The notes: a model not told the origin generated them from the letters alone. A DNA stretch of 8,239 nucleotides from Acidobacteriaceae bacterium (GCA_003156495.1 PMHC01000080.1:1-8239), one strand, 5' to 3'; counted from the stretch's first letter, positions 1-5,484 are shown. Numbers and translations: made by a program.

Positions 1-105
1 GAGCCTTGCTGCATCTATCAGCCGAAGAACTGGGACGCGGAGCTGGAGCAGACGGCCGAGGGGCTCCGGGAGATTGCGCCTGTGGGAACGCCGTCAGAGC
101 TATAG
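1..105 (+). CDS. C-terminal end of an unidentified protein (5' end outside window)
   Basis: Frame 1 is open from the first base to a TAG at 103-105, giving 34 residues that end in ...REIAPVGTPSEL. The peptide contains a CC pair near its start (EPCCIYQPKNW) and an acidic amphipathic stretch (DAELEQTAEGLREI) that could be a C-terminal helix. I do not recognise the family. The reading is supported by the frame being open to the window edge and by the convergent arrangement with the next gene: its stop and the stop of the minus-strand HEPN gene lie in the same palindromic hexamer CTATAG (100-105). At only 34 codons, chance is not excluded. Confidence 0.4.
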   Translation, partial: EPCCIYQPKNWDAELEQTAEGLREIAPVGTPSEL

Positions 106-573
106 CTTTTTTCTGGGGAGAGGCTTTTGCGATTTAAGCGCGAGATGCCTGTCAGCGATCCACGCTTCGACCATGGCGAGAAAGGTTTTGGCGTGCACCA
201 GTAACTCGTCCGCCTCGGTATGCGTGGCGACGACGGTTCCGGTGTAGTCGATTTCGTTTCGTTTGCGGCGGCAAGCGTCGAAGTAATCGGTAAGGTTGGC
301 CGCCGATTTGCCGAGGGCCAGCGAGGCGCCTTCAAAGGTGATGCGATGATGTCCAGGTACGCTGGCAACGCGATACCCGGCGCAGGCAATCGCCATCTTC
401 GCGGTTTGGAGAGCTGCATTGTAGGCGGTGGCGAAGCGCCGGTCTTCAGAGAGCGCTGGAATCGCTGCGTCAGCGAGATCGCGCGCCACGAGACGACGGA
501 TTTCGCCGAGCTCCTGGACGCTGGTCCGGTGCCGGTGAAGTTTTCCGCCGCGTAACCATGCTGTCCAACTCAT
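100..573 (-). CDS. HEPN-domain protein, putative toxin/RNase partner of an MNT nucleotidyltransferase
   Basis: A 157-residue, mostly helical protein. What is seen: a WLRGGKL/HRTS N-terminal block (residues 6-18), a D-RRFATAYNAAL segment (44-55), GHHRITFE (74-81), and an R-R-K-R-N-E-I-D-Y motif at 102-110, followed by a helix ending near 140. This layout fits HEPN proteins of the SAV_6107-like type, small proteins encoded beside MNT nucleotidyltransferases. HEPN proteins in such pairs are typically metal-independent RNases, kept inactive by the partner. Here the usual R-x4-6-H catalytic motif is replaced by R-x2-R-N-x2-D-Y, so RNase activity is not certain. The start at 573 has a CAAAGG Shine-Dalgarno (582-587) eight bases upstream and yields the N-terminus expected for the family. 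The gene overlaps the 3' end of the upstream MNT gene by 104 bp, so the two are surely co-transcribed. A toxin role is inferred from family and context. Confidence 0.82.
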   Translation of the reverse strand: MSWTAWLRGGKLHRHRTSVQELGEIRRLVARDLADAAIPALSEDRRFATAYNAALQTAKMAIACAGYRVASVPGHHRITFEGASLALGKSAANLTDYFDACRRKRNEIDYTGTVVATHTEADELLVHAKTFLAMVEAWIADRHLALKSQKPLPRKKL

Positions 574-1147
574 TGCGCGAACCTTTGAGCAGTATAGTTC
601 GGTTCTTCAGCACAGAGCACAAAAAGTGGTCGCCGGCGGCGGCTTTGGCGCGGAACTCTTGCGGCGAATAGAGGGTGACGTTCACCTCGCGTCCCAGGCG
701 GTCTTCGAGCTTGCGCAGCGCCGGAACCAGATCGATCTGCTCGACGACGCCGGCGATCATCACGTCTACATCGCTCGATGCGTGTTCCTGGCCGCGGGCA
801 AAGGAGCCGTATATGAATGCGAAATCGATGCGGTCGGCGAAGGCTTCTAGCGCTTGCGCAAGCGAGGGCGCGATTCCGGAGGTTTTTTCCACCAGACCGC
901 GTAACTCGGTGAAGATTGGGGATCCATCGTTGGCGCGGAAGTAAACGCGACGGCCGTCTTGGCGGCGCAGCAAGATTTCCGCGTTGACCAGGGATTCAAG
1001 TTCGCGCTGGAGGCTGGAGGGGGTGACGCGCAAACGCCGCGCCAGCTCGCTCAAAAACCACCAACGCCGCGGTTCGAGCAGGGCGGTGGAGAGCAGGCCG
1101 GCCCGTACGGAGGGGAAGATCGCATCGAGAGTCGCTAGGCCGTCCAT
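470..1147 (-). CDS. Winged-helix DNA-binding domain fused to minimal nucleotidyltransferase (MNT), putative antitoxin/autoregulator
   Basis: The protein has 225 residues. Residues about 10-75 form an ArsR-like winged helix: a helix-turn-helix (LSELARRLRVTPSSLQREL, 32-50) and a wing (RRQDGRRVYFRAN, 61-73). Residues about 100-190 form a DNA-polymerase-beta-type nucleotidyltransferase with FIYGSFARG (G114-S115...G119) and DVD (D126, D128), the MNT signature. In known HEPN/MNT pairs the MNT protein AMP-modifies the HEPN partner and neutralises it. The fused winged helix suggests it also represses its own operon, which agrees with the 40-bp palindrome that begins 18 bp upstream of the start codon. 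The strand expected to carry the third acidic residue reads R-E-V-N-V-T (153-158), with Asn at the usual Asp position. The last 30 or so residues, rich in R, S and P, come from the region overlapping the HEPN gene and are probably not a folded domain. The domain calls are firm; the antitoxin role is inferred. Confidence 0.85.
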   Translation of the reverse strand: MDGLATLDAIFPSVRAGLLSTALLEPRRWWFLSELARRLRVTPSSLQRELESLVNAEILLRRQDGRRVYFRANDGSPIFTELRGLVEKTSGIAPSLAQALEAFADRIDFAFIYGSFARGQEHASSDVDVMIAGVVEQIDLVPALRKLEDRLGREVNVTLYSPQEFRAKAAAGDHFLCSVLKNRTILLKGSRNELDSMVTRRKTSPAPDQRPGARRNPSSRGARSR

Positions 1148-1153
1148 GATTTG

Positions 1154-1182
1154 ATTCTACCCTGTCTTACGCATTTTGCGTA
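1154..1182 (-). promoter_or_regulatory. Candidate promoter of the MNT-HEPN operon (near-leaderless)
   Basis: On the minus strand a TAGAAT (1159 to 1154) resembles a -10 box (TATAAT, 5 of 6). The -35 region (about 1177-1182 with a 17-bp spacer) lies inside the palindromic operator and is a poor match (TACGCA; TTTACG with a 19-bp spacer). Counting seven bases from the -10 puts transcription start at or next to the A of the ATG at 1147, so the mRNA may be leaderless. The nearest SD-like AGGG (1161-1164) would lie inside the promoter. The position of the operator over the -35 fits repression by the gene's own product. Confidence 0.4.
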
Positions 1183-1205
1183 AATATTTACGCAAAATGC
1201 GTAAG
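1166..1205. promoter_or_regulatory. Perfect 40-bp palindrome: two 17-bp palindromic boxes, probable operator of the MNT-HEPN operon
   Basis: The sequence from 1166 to 1205 is identical to its reverse complement, centred between 1185 and 1186. Each half contains its own palindrome: TTACGCATTTTGCGTAA (1167-1183) and TTACGCAAAATGCGTAA (1188-1204). There are therefore four copies of the 7-bp half-site TTACGCA/TGCGTAA, with box centres 21 bp apart, two turns of B-DNA. This is what two winged-helix dimers bound side by side on one face would need. It lies just upstream of a gene encoding a winged-helix protein and covers its -35 region. The next gene on the other side, cydB, points toward it, so the operator can only serve the MNT-HEPN operon. 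A cruciform or replication/recombination role is a less likely alternative. Confidence 0.8.
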
Positions 1206-1213
1206 CTAAACTT

Positions 1214-1239
1214 GCTCGCGGGCGCCTGGTGCCGCGAGC
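1214..1239. other. Hairpin-forming inverted repeat
   Basis: GCTCGCGG (1214-1221) pairs with CCGCGAGC (1232-1239) around a 10-base loop. It lies in the intergenic region downstream of cydB and upstream of the operator. No T-run of terminator quality follows on either strand, so it may be a barrier or mRNA 3'-end structure rather than a classical terminator. Confidence 0.4.
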
Positions 1240-1268
1240 GGATTATTTCGATCCTTCGCGTCGTGGTT

Positions 1269-1294
1269 CCCCGGTCTCAGAATCGAGACCGGGG
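1269..1294. terminator. Strong GC-rich hairpin downstream of cydB; possible terminator or dispersed palindromic repeat
   Basis: CCCCGGTCTC (1269-1278) pairs perfectly with GAGACCGGGG (1285-1294) around AGAATC. The hairpin starts 36 bases past the cydB stop codon, where a 3' end of the cyd transcript is expected. It has no following U-run on the minus strand (AACCACG follows), so it is not a canonical intrinsic terminator. It could protect the 3' end, work with a protein factor, or be one copy of a REP-like repeat family. The rest of 1206-1330 holds no credible gene. Confidence 0.45.
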
Positions 1295-1330
1295 GCACCC
1301 GCGATGGCATAAATTTAAGCGGTCACGGAG

Positions 1331-2374
1331 CTAGTGGCTTTCCGCCGCGGCGTCGGTTTTGCCCTTGAAGCGGGTGTAGACGAAAACGATGTAGGTTGTG
1401 GCCAAGGCCATGCCGATGGTCCACCAGACCAGGCCGACGGCCAGTCCATGCGCGCCGGTCAGGGCGCGGGTGAGGGTGATGTCGTTGGTGGCGCCGGTGG
1501 TGGCATGCAGCAGCGTGGGATAAACGCCCCAGCAGGCTCCTGCGAGCATGAAGAAGAGATAGGCCACGGAGGCCAGGAAGGCGCAGAGCGGCTTGGCCTG
1601 ACGGTTCCAGAGGCCGATCAGGAGCAGCGAAACGACTACGCCGACCGGCACGACAAAAGTGAACGGGTAGCGGAAATAGTTATCTAAGGTGGCGGGGCGC
1701 ACGGCGATGGTGGCGACGAGGCTGACGACGGTGAGCGCGACGAGCACGATCAAAAGCGCGGGAACGATTTTGCGGGCGCGCTGCTCGAGTTCGCCCGAGG
1801 TTTTGATGGTGAGCCAGAGCGCGCCGTGGAGGGTGAGGGCGACCAGGGCGACCAGACCGCCGATGACCGTGTACCAGTCGAGAATGCCGGGATCGACGCC
1901 GGGTTGCCAGTTGGTCCACAGGGGCAGGAAGAATGTGCCGTCGGCATGGAGGGGAACGCCGCGCAGAACGTTGGCCAGAGCCGCGCCGAAGAAGATGGTA
2001 AGCAGAACGCTGGCCAGACCGAAGACGCCGTCGAGCAGAGAGCGCCAAACGCCGATATCGACGTGGTTGCGCAGCTCAATGCTGACGCCGCGCAGTATCA
2101 GCAGCCAGAGGACAATCATCAGCGGCAGATAGAAGCCGGAGAAGGCCGAGGCGTAGAGGAGCGGAAAGGCGAAGTAGAGAGTGCCGCCGCCGGCTAGCAG
2201 CCAGACCTCGTTGCCGTCCCAAACCGGACCAATGGAGGCCAGAAGCGTGCGGCGCTCGGCCTCGTTGCGCGCCAAAAACAGATGCAATACGCCGACGCCC
2301 ATATCGAAACCGTCGAGAACGACGTAGCCGACGATCATGACGGCGACCAGCCAAAACCAGAGAAAACCCATCAT
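1331..2374 (-). CDS. cydB: Cytochrome bd-type quinol oxidase subunit II
   Basis: CydB is the second integral membrane subunit of the cytochrome bd terminal oxidase, which oxidises quinol and reduces O2 to water without pumping protons. The protein has 347 residues, usual for the family, with about eight or nine hydrophobic segments. Recognisable signatures are LDGFDMGVG (20-28), PVWDGNEVWLL (50-60, the Asp next to Trp being the conserved CydB acidic residue) and LYFAFP (66-71). Near the C-terminus is a GVYPTLL segment. The start is one of two adjacent Met codons (2374 or 2371). The first has an AAAGGAG Shine-Dalgarno seven bases upstream, which overlaps the TAA of cydA. Only 13 bp separate the genes, so they form one operon and are probably translationally coupled. 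No CydX-like small membrane peptide follows cydB, and cydDC is not in the window. Confidence 0.96.
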   Translation of the reverse strand: MMGFLWFWLVAVMIVGYVVLDGFDMGVGVLHLFLARNEAERRTLLASIGPVWDGNEVWLLAGGGTLYFAFPLLYASAFSGFYLPLMIVLWLLILRGVSIELRNHVDIGVWRSLLDGVFGLASVLLTIFFGAALANVLRGVPLHADGTFFLPLWTNWQPGVDPGILDWYTVIGGLVALVALTLHGALWLTIKTSGELEQRARKIVPALLIVLVALTVVSLVATIAVRPATLDNYFRYPFTFVVPVGVVVSLLLIGLWNRQAKPLCAFLASVAYLFFMLAGACWGVYPTLLHATTGATNDITLTRALTGAHGLAVGLVWWTIGMALATTYIVFVYTRFKGKTDAAAESH

Positions 2375-2387
2375 GGTTGAACTCCTT

Positions 2388-3731
2388 TTACGCGGAGACT
2401 TCCGTCTTCTGTGTTTGCGGCTCGGGGCCTTGAGCGATTTCGCGGTAGACGAGGACGGTGAAGAGCAGCCCGAGCAAGGTGTAGAGGCCCATGAAGCCGA
2501 GCAGGGTGAAGAGGCCGTTGGCGGCCGAAACCGAACTCGAATAGCCTTCGGAGGTGCGCATCAGACCATAGATGATCCATGGCTGGCGGCCAAGCTCGGC
2601 GGTCAGCCAGCCGGCGGTGTTGGCGATGTAGGGGAGCGGGAAGCTTAGCAGCAGCGCCCAGAGCACCCACGGCGAGCCAAGCAGTTTTCCGCGCCAGAGC
2701 AAGAAGGCGGAGACGGCCATCAGCAGCACGAACCAGGTTCCGAGGCCGGCCATGATGTGGTAGGCGTAATAGAGCAACGGCAGGGCGGTGGGCCACTGGT
2801 TGCGGGGAACCTGATCGAGGCCTTTGACCTCGGCGCGCGGCGTGCCATAGATGAGCAGGCTCAGCACGTCGTTGACGGCGAGAGGATTGTCGATTTGCCC
2901 GGTTTCCTCATTGGGCTGGCCGATGAGCACGATGGGCGCGCCGATTTCGGTTTTGAAGAGGCCTTCCATGGCGGCCATGGCCGCCGGCTGATTGCGGGCG
3001 ACGTATTTGCCGTGCAGGTCGCCGGTGGGAAAGATGATGACGATGGTGGAGACGATGCCGGCGATAACGCCGACCTTGAGGAAGATGCGGGCGTAGTCCT
3101 CATGCCGGCCTTCGAGGCGGTAGAAGGCGCCGACGGCGCACATGACGAAAGCGGCGGTAACGACCGCGCCGGTCATATTGTGCGCGTACTGCAGCAGGGC
3201 CCAGGGATTGAGCATCAACTGCCAGAAGCTGGTGGCTTCAAAATGTCCGTCGGGCAGGCGATTGAAGCCCACGGGATGCTGCATCCAGGCGTCGGTAACG
3301 ATGATGAAGAAGCCCGAGAGCCAGGAGCCGAGCCAGACCATGAAGGCCGAAAACCAGTGCATACGCTTGGAGAGGCGCTTTTCGCCGTAAAGAAATAGAC
3401 CGAGGAAGGTGGATTCGAGAAAGAAGCTGAAGATGCCTTCCATGGCCAGCGGCTGGCCGATGATGCCGCCCGAGACCTGGGAGAAGCGCGACCAGTTGGT
3501 GCCGAACTCAAACTCCATGGGAATGCCGGTGACGACGCCCATGATGAAGTTGATGGCGAAGATGCGTGCCCAGAAGCGAGCGGCGCGGTTCCAGGTTTCG
3601 TCGCCTGAGCGCAGGGCCACGGTTTTGAGCGCGACAATTAGCAGCGCCAGGCCCATGGTGAGCTGCGGAAAAAGATAGTGAAAGGTGACGGTGAAGGCGA
3701 AGTGCAGACGGTGGATCAGTTCTGCATCCAT
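2388..3731 (-). CDS. cydA: Cytochrome bd-type quinol oxidase subunit I (short Q-loop)
   Basis: CydA carries the three haems and the quinol site of the cytochrome bd oxidase in the cytoplasmic membrane. From the chosen start it has 447 residues, shorter than the E. coli long-Q-loop form (about 520), so it is a short-Q-loop enzyme. Expected ligands are present: His18 (HRLHFAFTVTFH), His184 (LLQYAHNMTG) and Met327 (YYAYHIMAGLG). So are Glu98 and Glu106 (AMEGIFSFFLEST), counterparts of the conserved acidic pair, and the GRQPW motif at 381-385. The Q-loop reads NQPAAMAAMEGLF (247-259): Glu256 matches E. coli Glu257, but the residue aligning with Lys252 is Ala251. Met at 3731 was chosen because it has an AGGAGG Shine-Dalgarno seven bases upstream and gives the family N-terminus. 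A reading from 3806 would add 25 unconserved residues lying over the promoter. It is co-transcribed with cydB and divergent from hemY. Confidence 0.96.
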   Translation of the reverse strand: MDAELIHRLHFAFTVTFHYLFPQLTMGLALLIVALKTVALRSGDETWNRAARFWARIFAINFIMGVVTGIPMEFEFGTNWSRFSQVSGGIIGQPLAMEGIFSFFLESTFLGLFLYGEKRLSKRMHWFSAFMVWLGSWLSGFFIIVTDAWMQHPVGFNRLPDGHFEATSFWQLMLNPWALLQYAHNMTGAVVTAAFVMCAVGAFYRLEGRHEDYARIFLKVGVIAGIVSTIVIIFPTGDLHGKYVARNQPAAMAAMEGLFKTEIGAPIVLIGQPNEETGQIDNPLAVNDVLSLLIYGTPRAEVKGLDQVPRNQWPTALPLLYYAYHIMAGLGTWFVLLMAVSAFLLWRGKLLGSPWVLWALLLSFPLPYIANTAGWLTAELGRQPWIIYGLMRTSEGYSSSVSAANGLFTLLGFMGLYTLLGLLFTVLVYREIAQGPEPQTQKTEVSA

Positions 3732-3750
3732 TAAAAGGCCTCCTGTTTTG

Positions 3751-3777
3751 GCGCTCGCGGGAAAGACAGACGAGCGC
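3751..3777. promoter_or_regulatory. Inverted repeat at the predicted cydA transcription start
   Basis: GCGCTCG (3751-3757) and CGAGCGC (3771-3777) form a 7-bp inverted repeat with a 13-bp spacer. It abuts the -10 box (3778-3783) and spans the predicted start site near 3771, ending just before the AGGAGG of cydA. It could be an operator for a repressor of cydAB. A 5' mRNA hairpin is less likely because part of one arm would not be transcribed. Confidence 0.35.
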
Positions 3778-3806
3778 GGGATAGGAAAATTGGGGCCGCC
3801 GGTCAA
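3778..3806 (-). promoter_or_regulatory. Sigma-70-like promoter of cydAB
   Basis: On the minus strand TTGACC (3806 to 3801; 5 of 6 to TTGACA) is followed after exactly 17 bp by TATCCC (3783 to 3778; 3 of 6 to TATAAT). The start would lie near 3771, giving a leader of about 40 nt that holds the AGGAGG ribosome-binding site. No FNR-type TTGAT-N4-ATCAA box is seen nearby. Confidence 0.5.
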
Positions 3807-3831
3807 GGAAAGTGTAAACTAGCCGTGACGC

Positions 3832-3919
3832 CTGGAGCTAAAAGTAATTAAGTAATCTCCAGCTCTGCTCCCGATTCTATTCTTTAGGGTTAGATGCAAA
3901 GCGTCATCCGAGGATGCAA
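3832..3919. promoter_or_regulatory. Repeats in the divergent cydA-hemY intergenic region
   Basis: Between the cydA promoter and hemY there is an inverted repeat CTGGAG (3832-3837) / CTCCAG (3857-3862) around a 19-base AT-rich centre that itself holds AAGTAAT twice (3842-3848 and 3850-3856). Further on, GATGCAA occurs twice in direct orientation (3893-3899 and 3913-3919), 20 bp apart, flanking an inverted CATCC/GGATG (3905-3916). These are possible protein-binding sites controlling hemY or both genes. I could not place a convincing -35/-10 pair for hemY. All are short and may be chance. Confidence 0.25.
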
Positions 3920-4014
3920 GCTGCGCGCACAAGCGAAGCGCCTCTATGAATCATTTCTCCAGCCTGCCGACGCACATGCCGCGAGCCAAAGCGGTAGAGG
4001 AGCGAAGTCAAAAA

Positions 4015-5451
4015 ATGAGGATTGCAATCATCGGCGGCGGCATTGCCGGGCTGGCGGCTGCCTATGAGCTGGAAAAAGCGCGGATGGCCGGCGCACCGGC
4101 CGAGTACACGCTATTCGAGCAGCGGGAGCGGCTGGGCGGCTCGCTGTCGTCGGAGATCGTAGGTGGCGCGGTGCTCGAGCGCGGCCCCGATTCCTTTATT
4201 ACGGAAAAAACGGCGGCGGCTGAATTGTGCCGCGAGCTGGGGCTGGGCGAGGAGCTAGTGCCCTCGAACGACGAGGCGCGCAAGACGCACATTGTGGTTC
4301 ACAATCGGCTGGTGGAGCTGCCCGACGGGTTGATGTTCCTGGTGCCGACCAAGCTGGTGCCCACGGCCTTTACGCCGCTATTCAGTTTGCCGACCAAGGC
4401 GCGCATGGCGCTGGAGCTGCTGCGCCGACCGCACCCGAACGGACACGATCAGTCGGTAGCCGAGCTGGTTGAGCGGCACTTTGGCCAGGAAGCGGTGGAC
4501 CGCCTGGCCGATCCTCTGCTGAGCGGCATCTACGGCGGCGACGCGACGCAGTTGAGCGCGCAGACGGTGCTGCCGCGGATGGTGGAGATGGAAACGCAGT
4601 ACGGCTCGCTGACGCGCGGAATGCTGGCGGCGCACCGGCGCATGGCTAAAAGCCCGTCGCGGGGGACCAATGGCGGCGGGGGGATTTTTACGGCGCTGCG
4701 TGGCGGGATGAGCCAGTTGGTCGATGCGCTGGTGGCACGGCTGGAGCCATCGGCACTGCGGCTGTCGACCGCGGTGAGCGAGTTGCGGCGGACCTACGAT
4801 GGCTGGAGCGTGGTTTCAGGCGATGCGCGCGAGTCTTACGACGCGGTGATTTTGGCCACGCCAGCATGGGCGGCGGGCGAGTTGCTGACGGCGGTTGACG
4901 CGGAGCTGGGCGAGGATCTGCGCACGATTCCTTATTCTTCGTCGATCACCATCAATCTGGTTTACGACGAGAACCGGCTGGGAGATTTGCCGTCGGGTTT
5001 CGGCTTTCTGGTTCCTGCGGTCGAAGGGCGCGCGATGCTGGCCAGCACTTTTGTGCATCGAAAATTTTTAGGCCGCACGCCGCCGGGCAAGGCGGTTTTC
5101 CGCGCATTTTTGGGCGGCGCGAATCGCGCGGCGCTGCTTGAGGAGAGCGACGAAAAACTGATTGCTATTGTGCGGCGCGAGCTGAGCGAGATTTTGGGCG
5201 CGAAGGCGGTTCCGCCGAATGTGGCGCCGGAACATGCGCAGGTTTCGCGCTGGCCGCGGGCAATGGCGCAGTACGCGGTGGGCCACAAGGCGCGGATGGA
5301 GCGGATCGAAGCGCGCGCATCGGCGTTGCCCGGATTGCGGCTGGTGGGCAATGCCTACGAAGGAATCGGCGTGCCCGATTGCATTCGCATGGGACGAAGA
5401 GCGGCGCAAGAACTTGTCGAAACGTTTGTGCCGGCCGTCGGCGTCGAATAA
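4015..5451 (+). CDS. hemY: FAD-dependent protoporphyrinogen/coproporphyrinogen oxidase (HemY type)
   Basis: The enzyme removes six electrons from protoporphyrinogen IX (or coproporphyrinogen III in the coproporphyrin-dependent route), using FAD and O2, late in haem synthesis. It has 478 residues, close to bacterial HemY (about 470). The N-terminal Rossmann motif is GGGIAGL (G7-x-G9-x-x-G12), with Glu35 at the end of the second strand (LFEQRERLGG). ERGPDSF follows at 55-61. LADPLLSGIYGGD marks the substrate/FAD region and GNAYEGIGVPDCI (445-457) is the diagnostic C-terminal FAD contact. The frame is open from an ATG at 3946, but MRIAIIGGG at 4015 is the homologous start. It has a GAGGAG at 3997-4002, 12 bases upstream, a somewhat long spacing; the upstream ATGs lack any SD. 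Some schemes call this family hemG or cgoX. Which substrate is used cannot be told from this gene alone. It is divergent from cydAB, whose product needs haem, and convergent with the chemoreceptor gene. Confidence 0.93.
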   Translation: MRIAIIGGGIAGLAAAYELEKARMAGAPAEYTLFEQRERLGGSLSSEIVGGAVLERGPDSFITEKTAAAELCRELGLGEELVPSNDEARKTHIVVHNRLVELPDGLMFLVPTKLVPTAFTPLFSLPTKARMALELLRRPHPNGHDQSVAELVERHFGQEAVDRLADPLLSGIYGGDATQLSAQTVLPRMVEMETQYGSLTRGMLAAHRRMAKSPSRGTNGGGGIFTALRGGMSQLVDALVARLEPSALRLSTAVSELRRTYDGWSVVSGDARESYDAVILATPAWAAGELLTAVDAELGEDLRTIPYSSSITINLVYDENRLGDLPSGFGFLVPAVEGRAMLASTFVHRKFLGRTPPGKAVFRAFLGGANRAALLEESDEKLIAIVRRELSEILGAKAVPPNVAPEHAQVSRWPRAMAQYAVGHKARMERIEARASALPGLRLVGNAYEGIGVPDCIRMGRRAAQELVETFVPAVGVE

Positions 5452-5484
5452 AAAATGGCCGAAGAGAAATGATCCTCTTCGGCC
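5449..5484 (-). terminator. Intrinsic terminator of the chemoreceptor gene
   Basis: GGCCGAAGAG (5457-5466) pairs perfectly with CTCTTCGGCC (5475-5484) around an 8-base loop. Read on the minus strand the stem is followed by ATTTTTTATT, a classic U-tract, and it lies 23 bp past the chemoreceptor stop codon. The A-run complementary to the U-tract contains the TAA of hemY (5449-5451). On the plus strand the hairpin is followed by GATGGGGG, so it would end hemY transcripts only weakly. Confidence 0.85.

Noticed and set aside
96..113. Terminator made of AGAGC-TATA-GCTTT followed by a T-run
   Set aside because: The stem is five pairs with one wobble, and the T-run is the Lys-Lys coding part of the HEPN gene.
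18..419. 133-codon minus-strand frame overlapping the HEPN gene
   Set aside because: It runs over the conserved HEPN frame and its composition (S, P, R rich) is that of a frame shadow.
1206..1330. CydX-like or other small gene after cydB
   Set aside because: The only short frame there (ATG near 1311 on the minus strand) encodes a hydrophilic peptide across the hairpins with no membrane segment and no SD.
2757..3398. 213-codon open frame on the plus strand opposite cydA
   Set aside because: It is antisense to conserved membrane segments of CydA, is rich in G, D and E as expected from the reverse of a GC-rich gene, has no recognisable domain, and lies opposite a certain gene.
3732..3806. N-terminal extension of CydA from the ATG at 3806
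   Set aside because: The 25 extra residues precede the conserved N-terminus, have no SD, and overlap the promoter; 3731 has a perfect AGGAGG.
3946..4014. Upstream start of hemY at 3946
   Set aside because: No SD before it, and the 23 added residues lie before the Rossmann-fold beginning (MRIAIIGGG) typical of the family.
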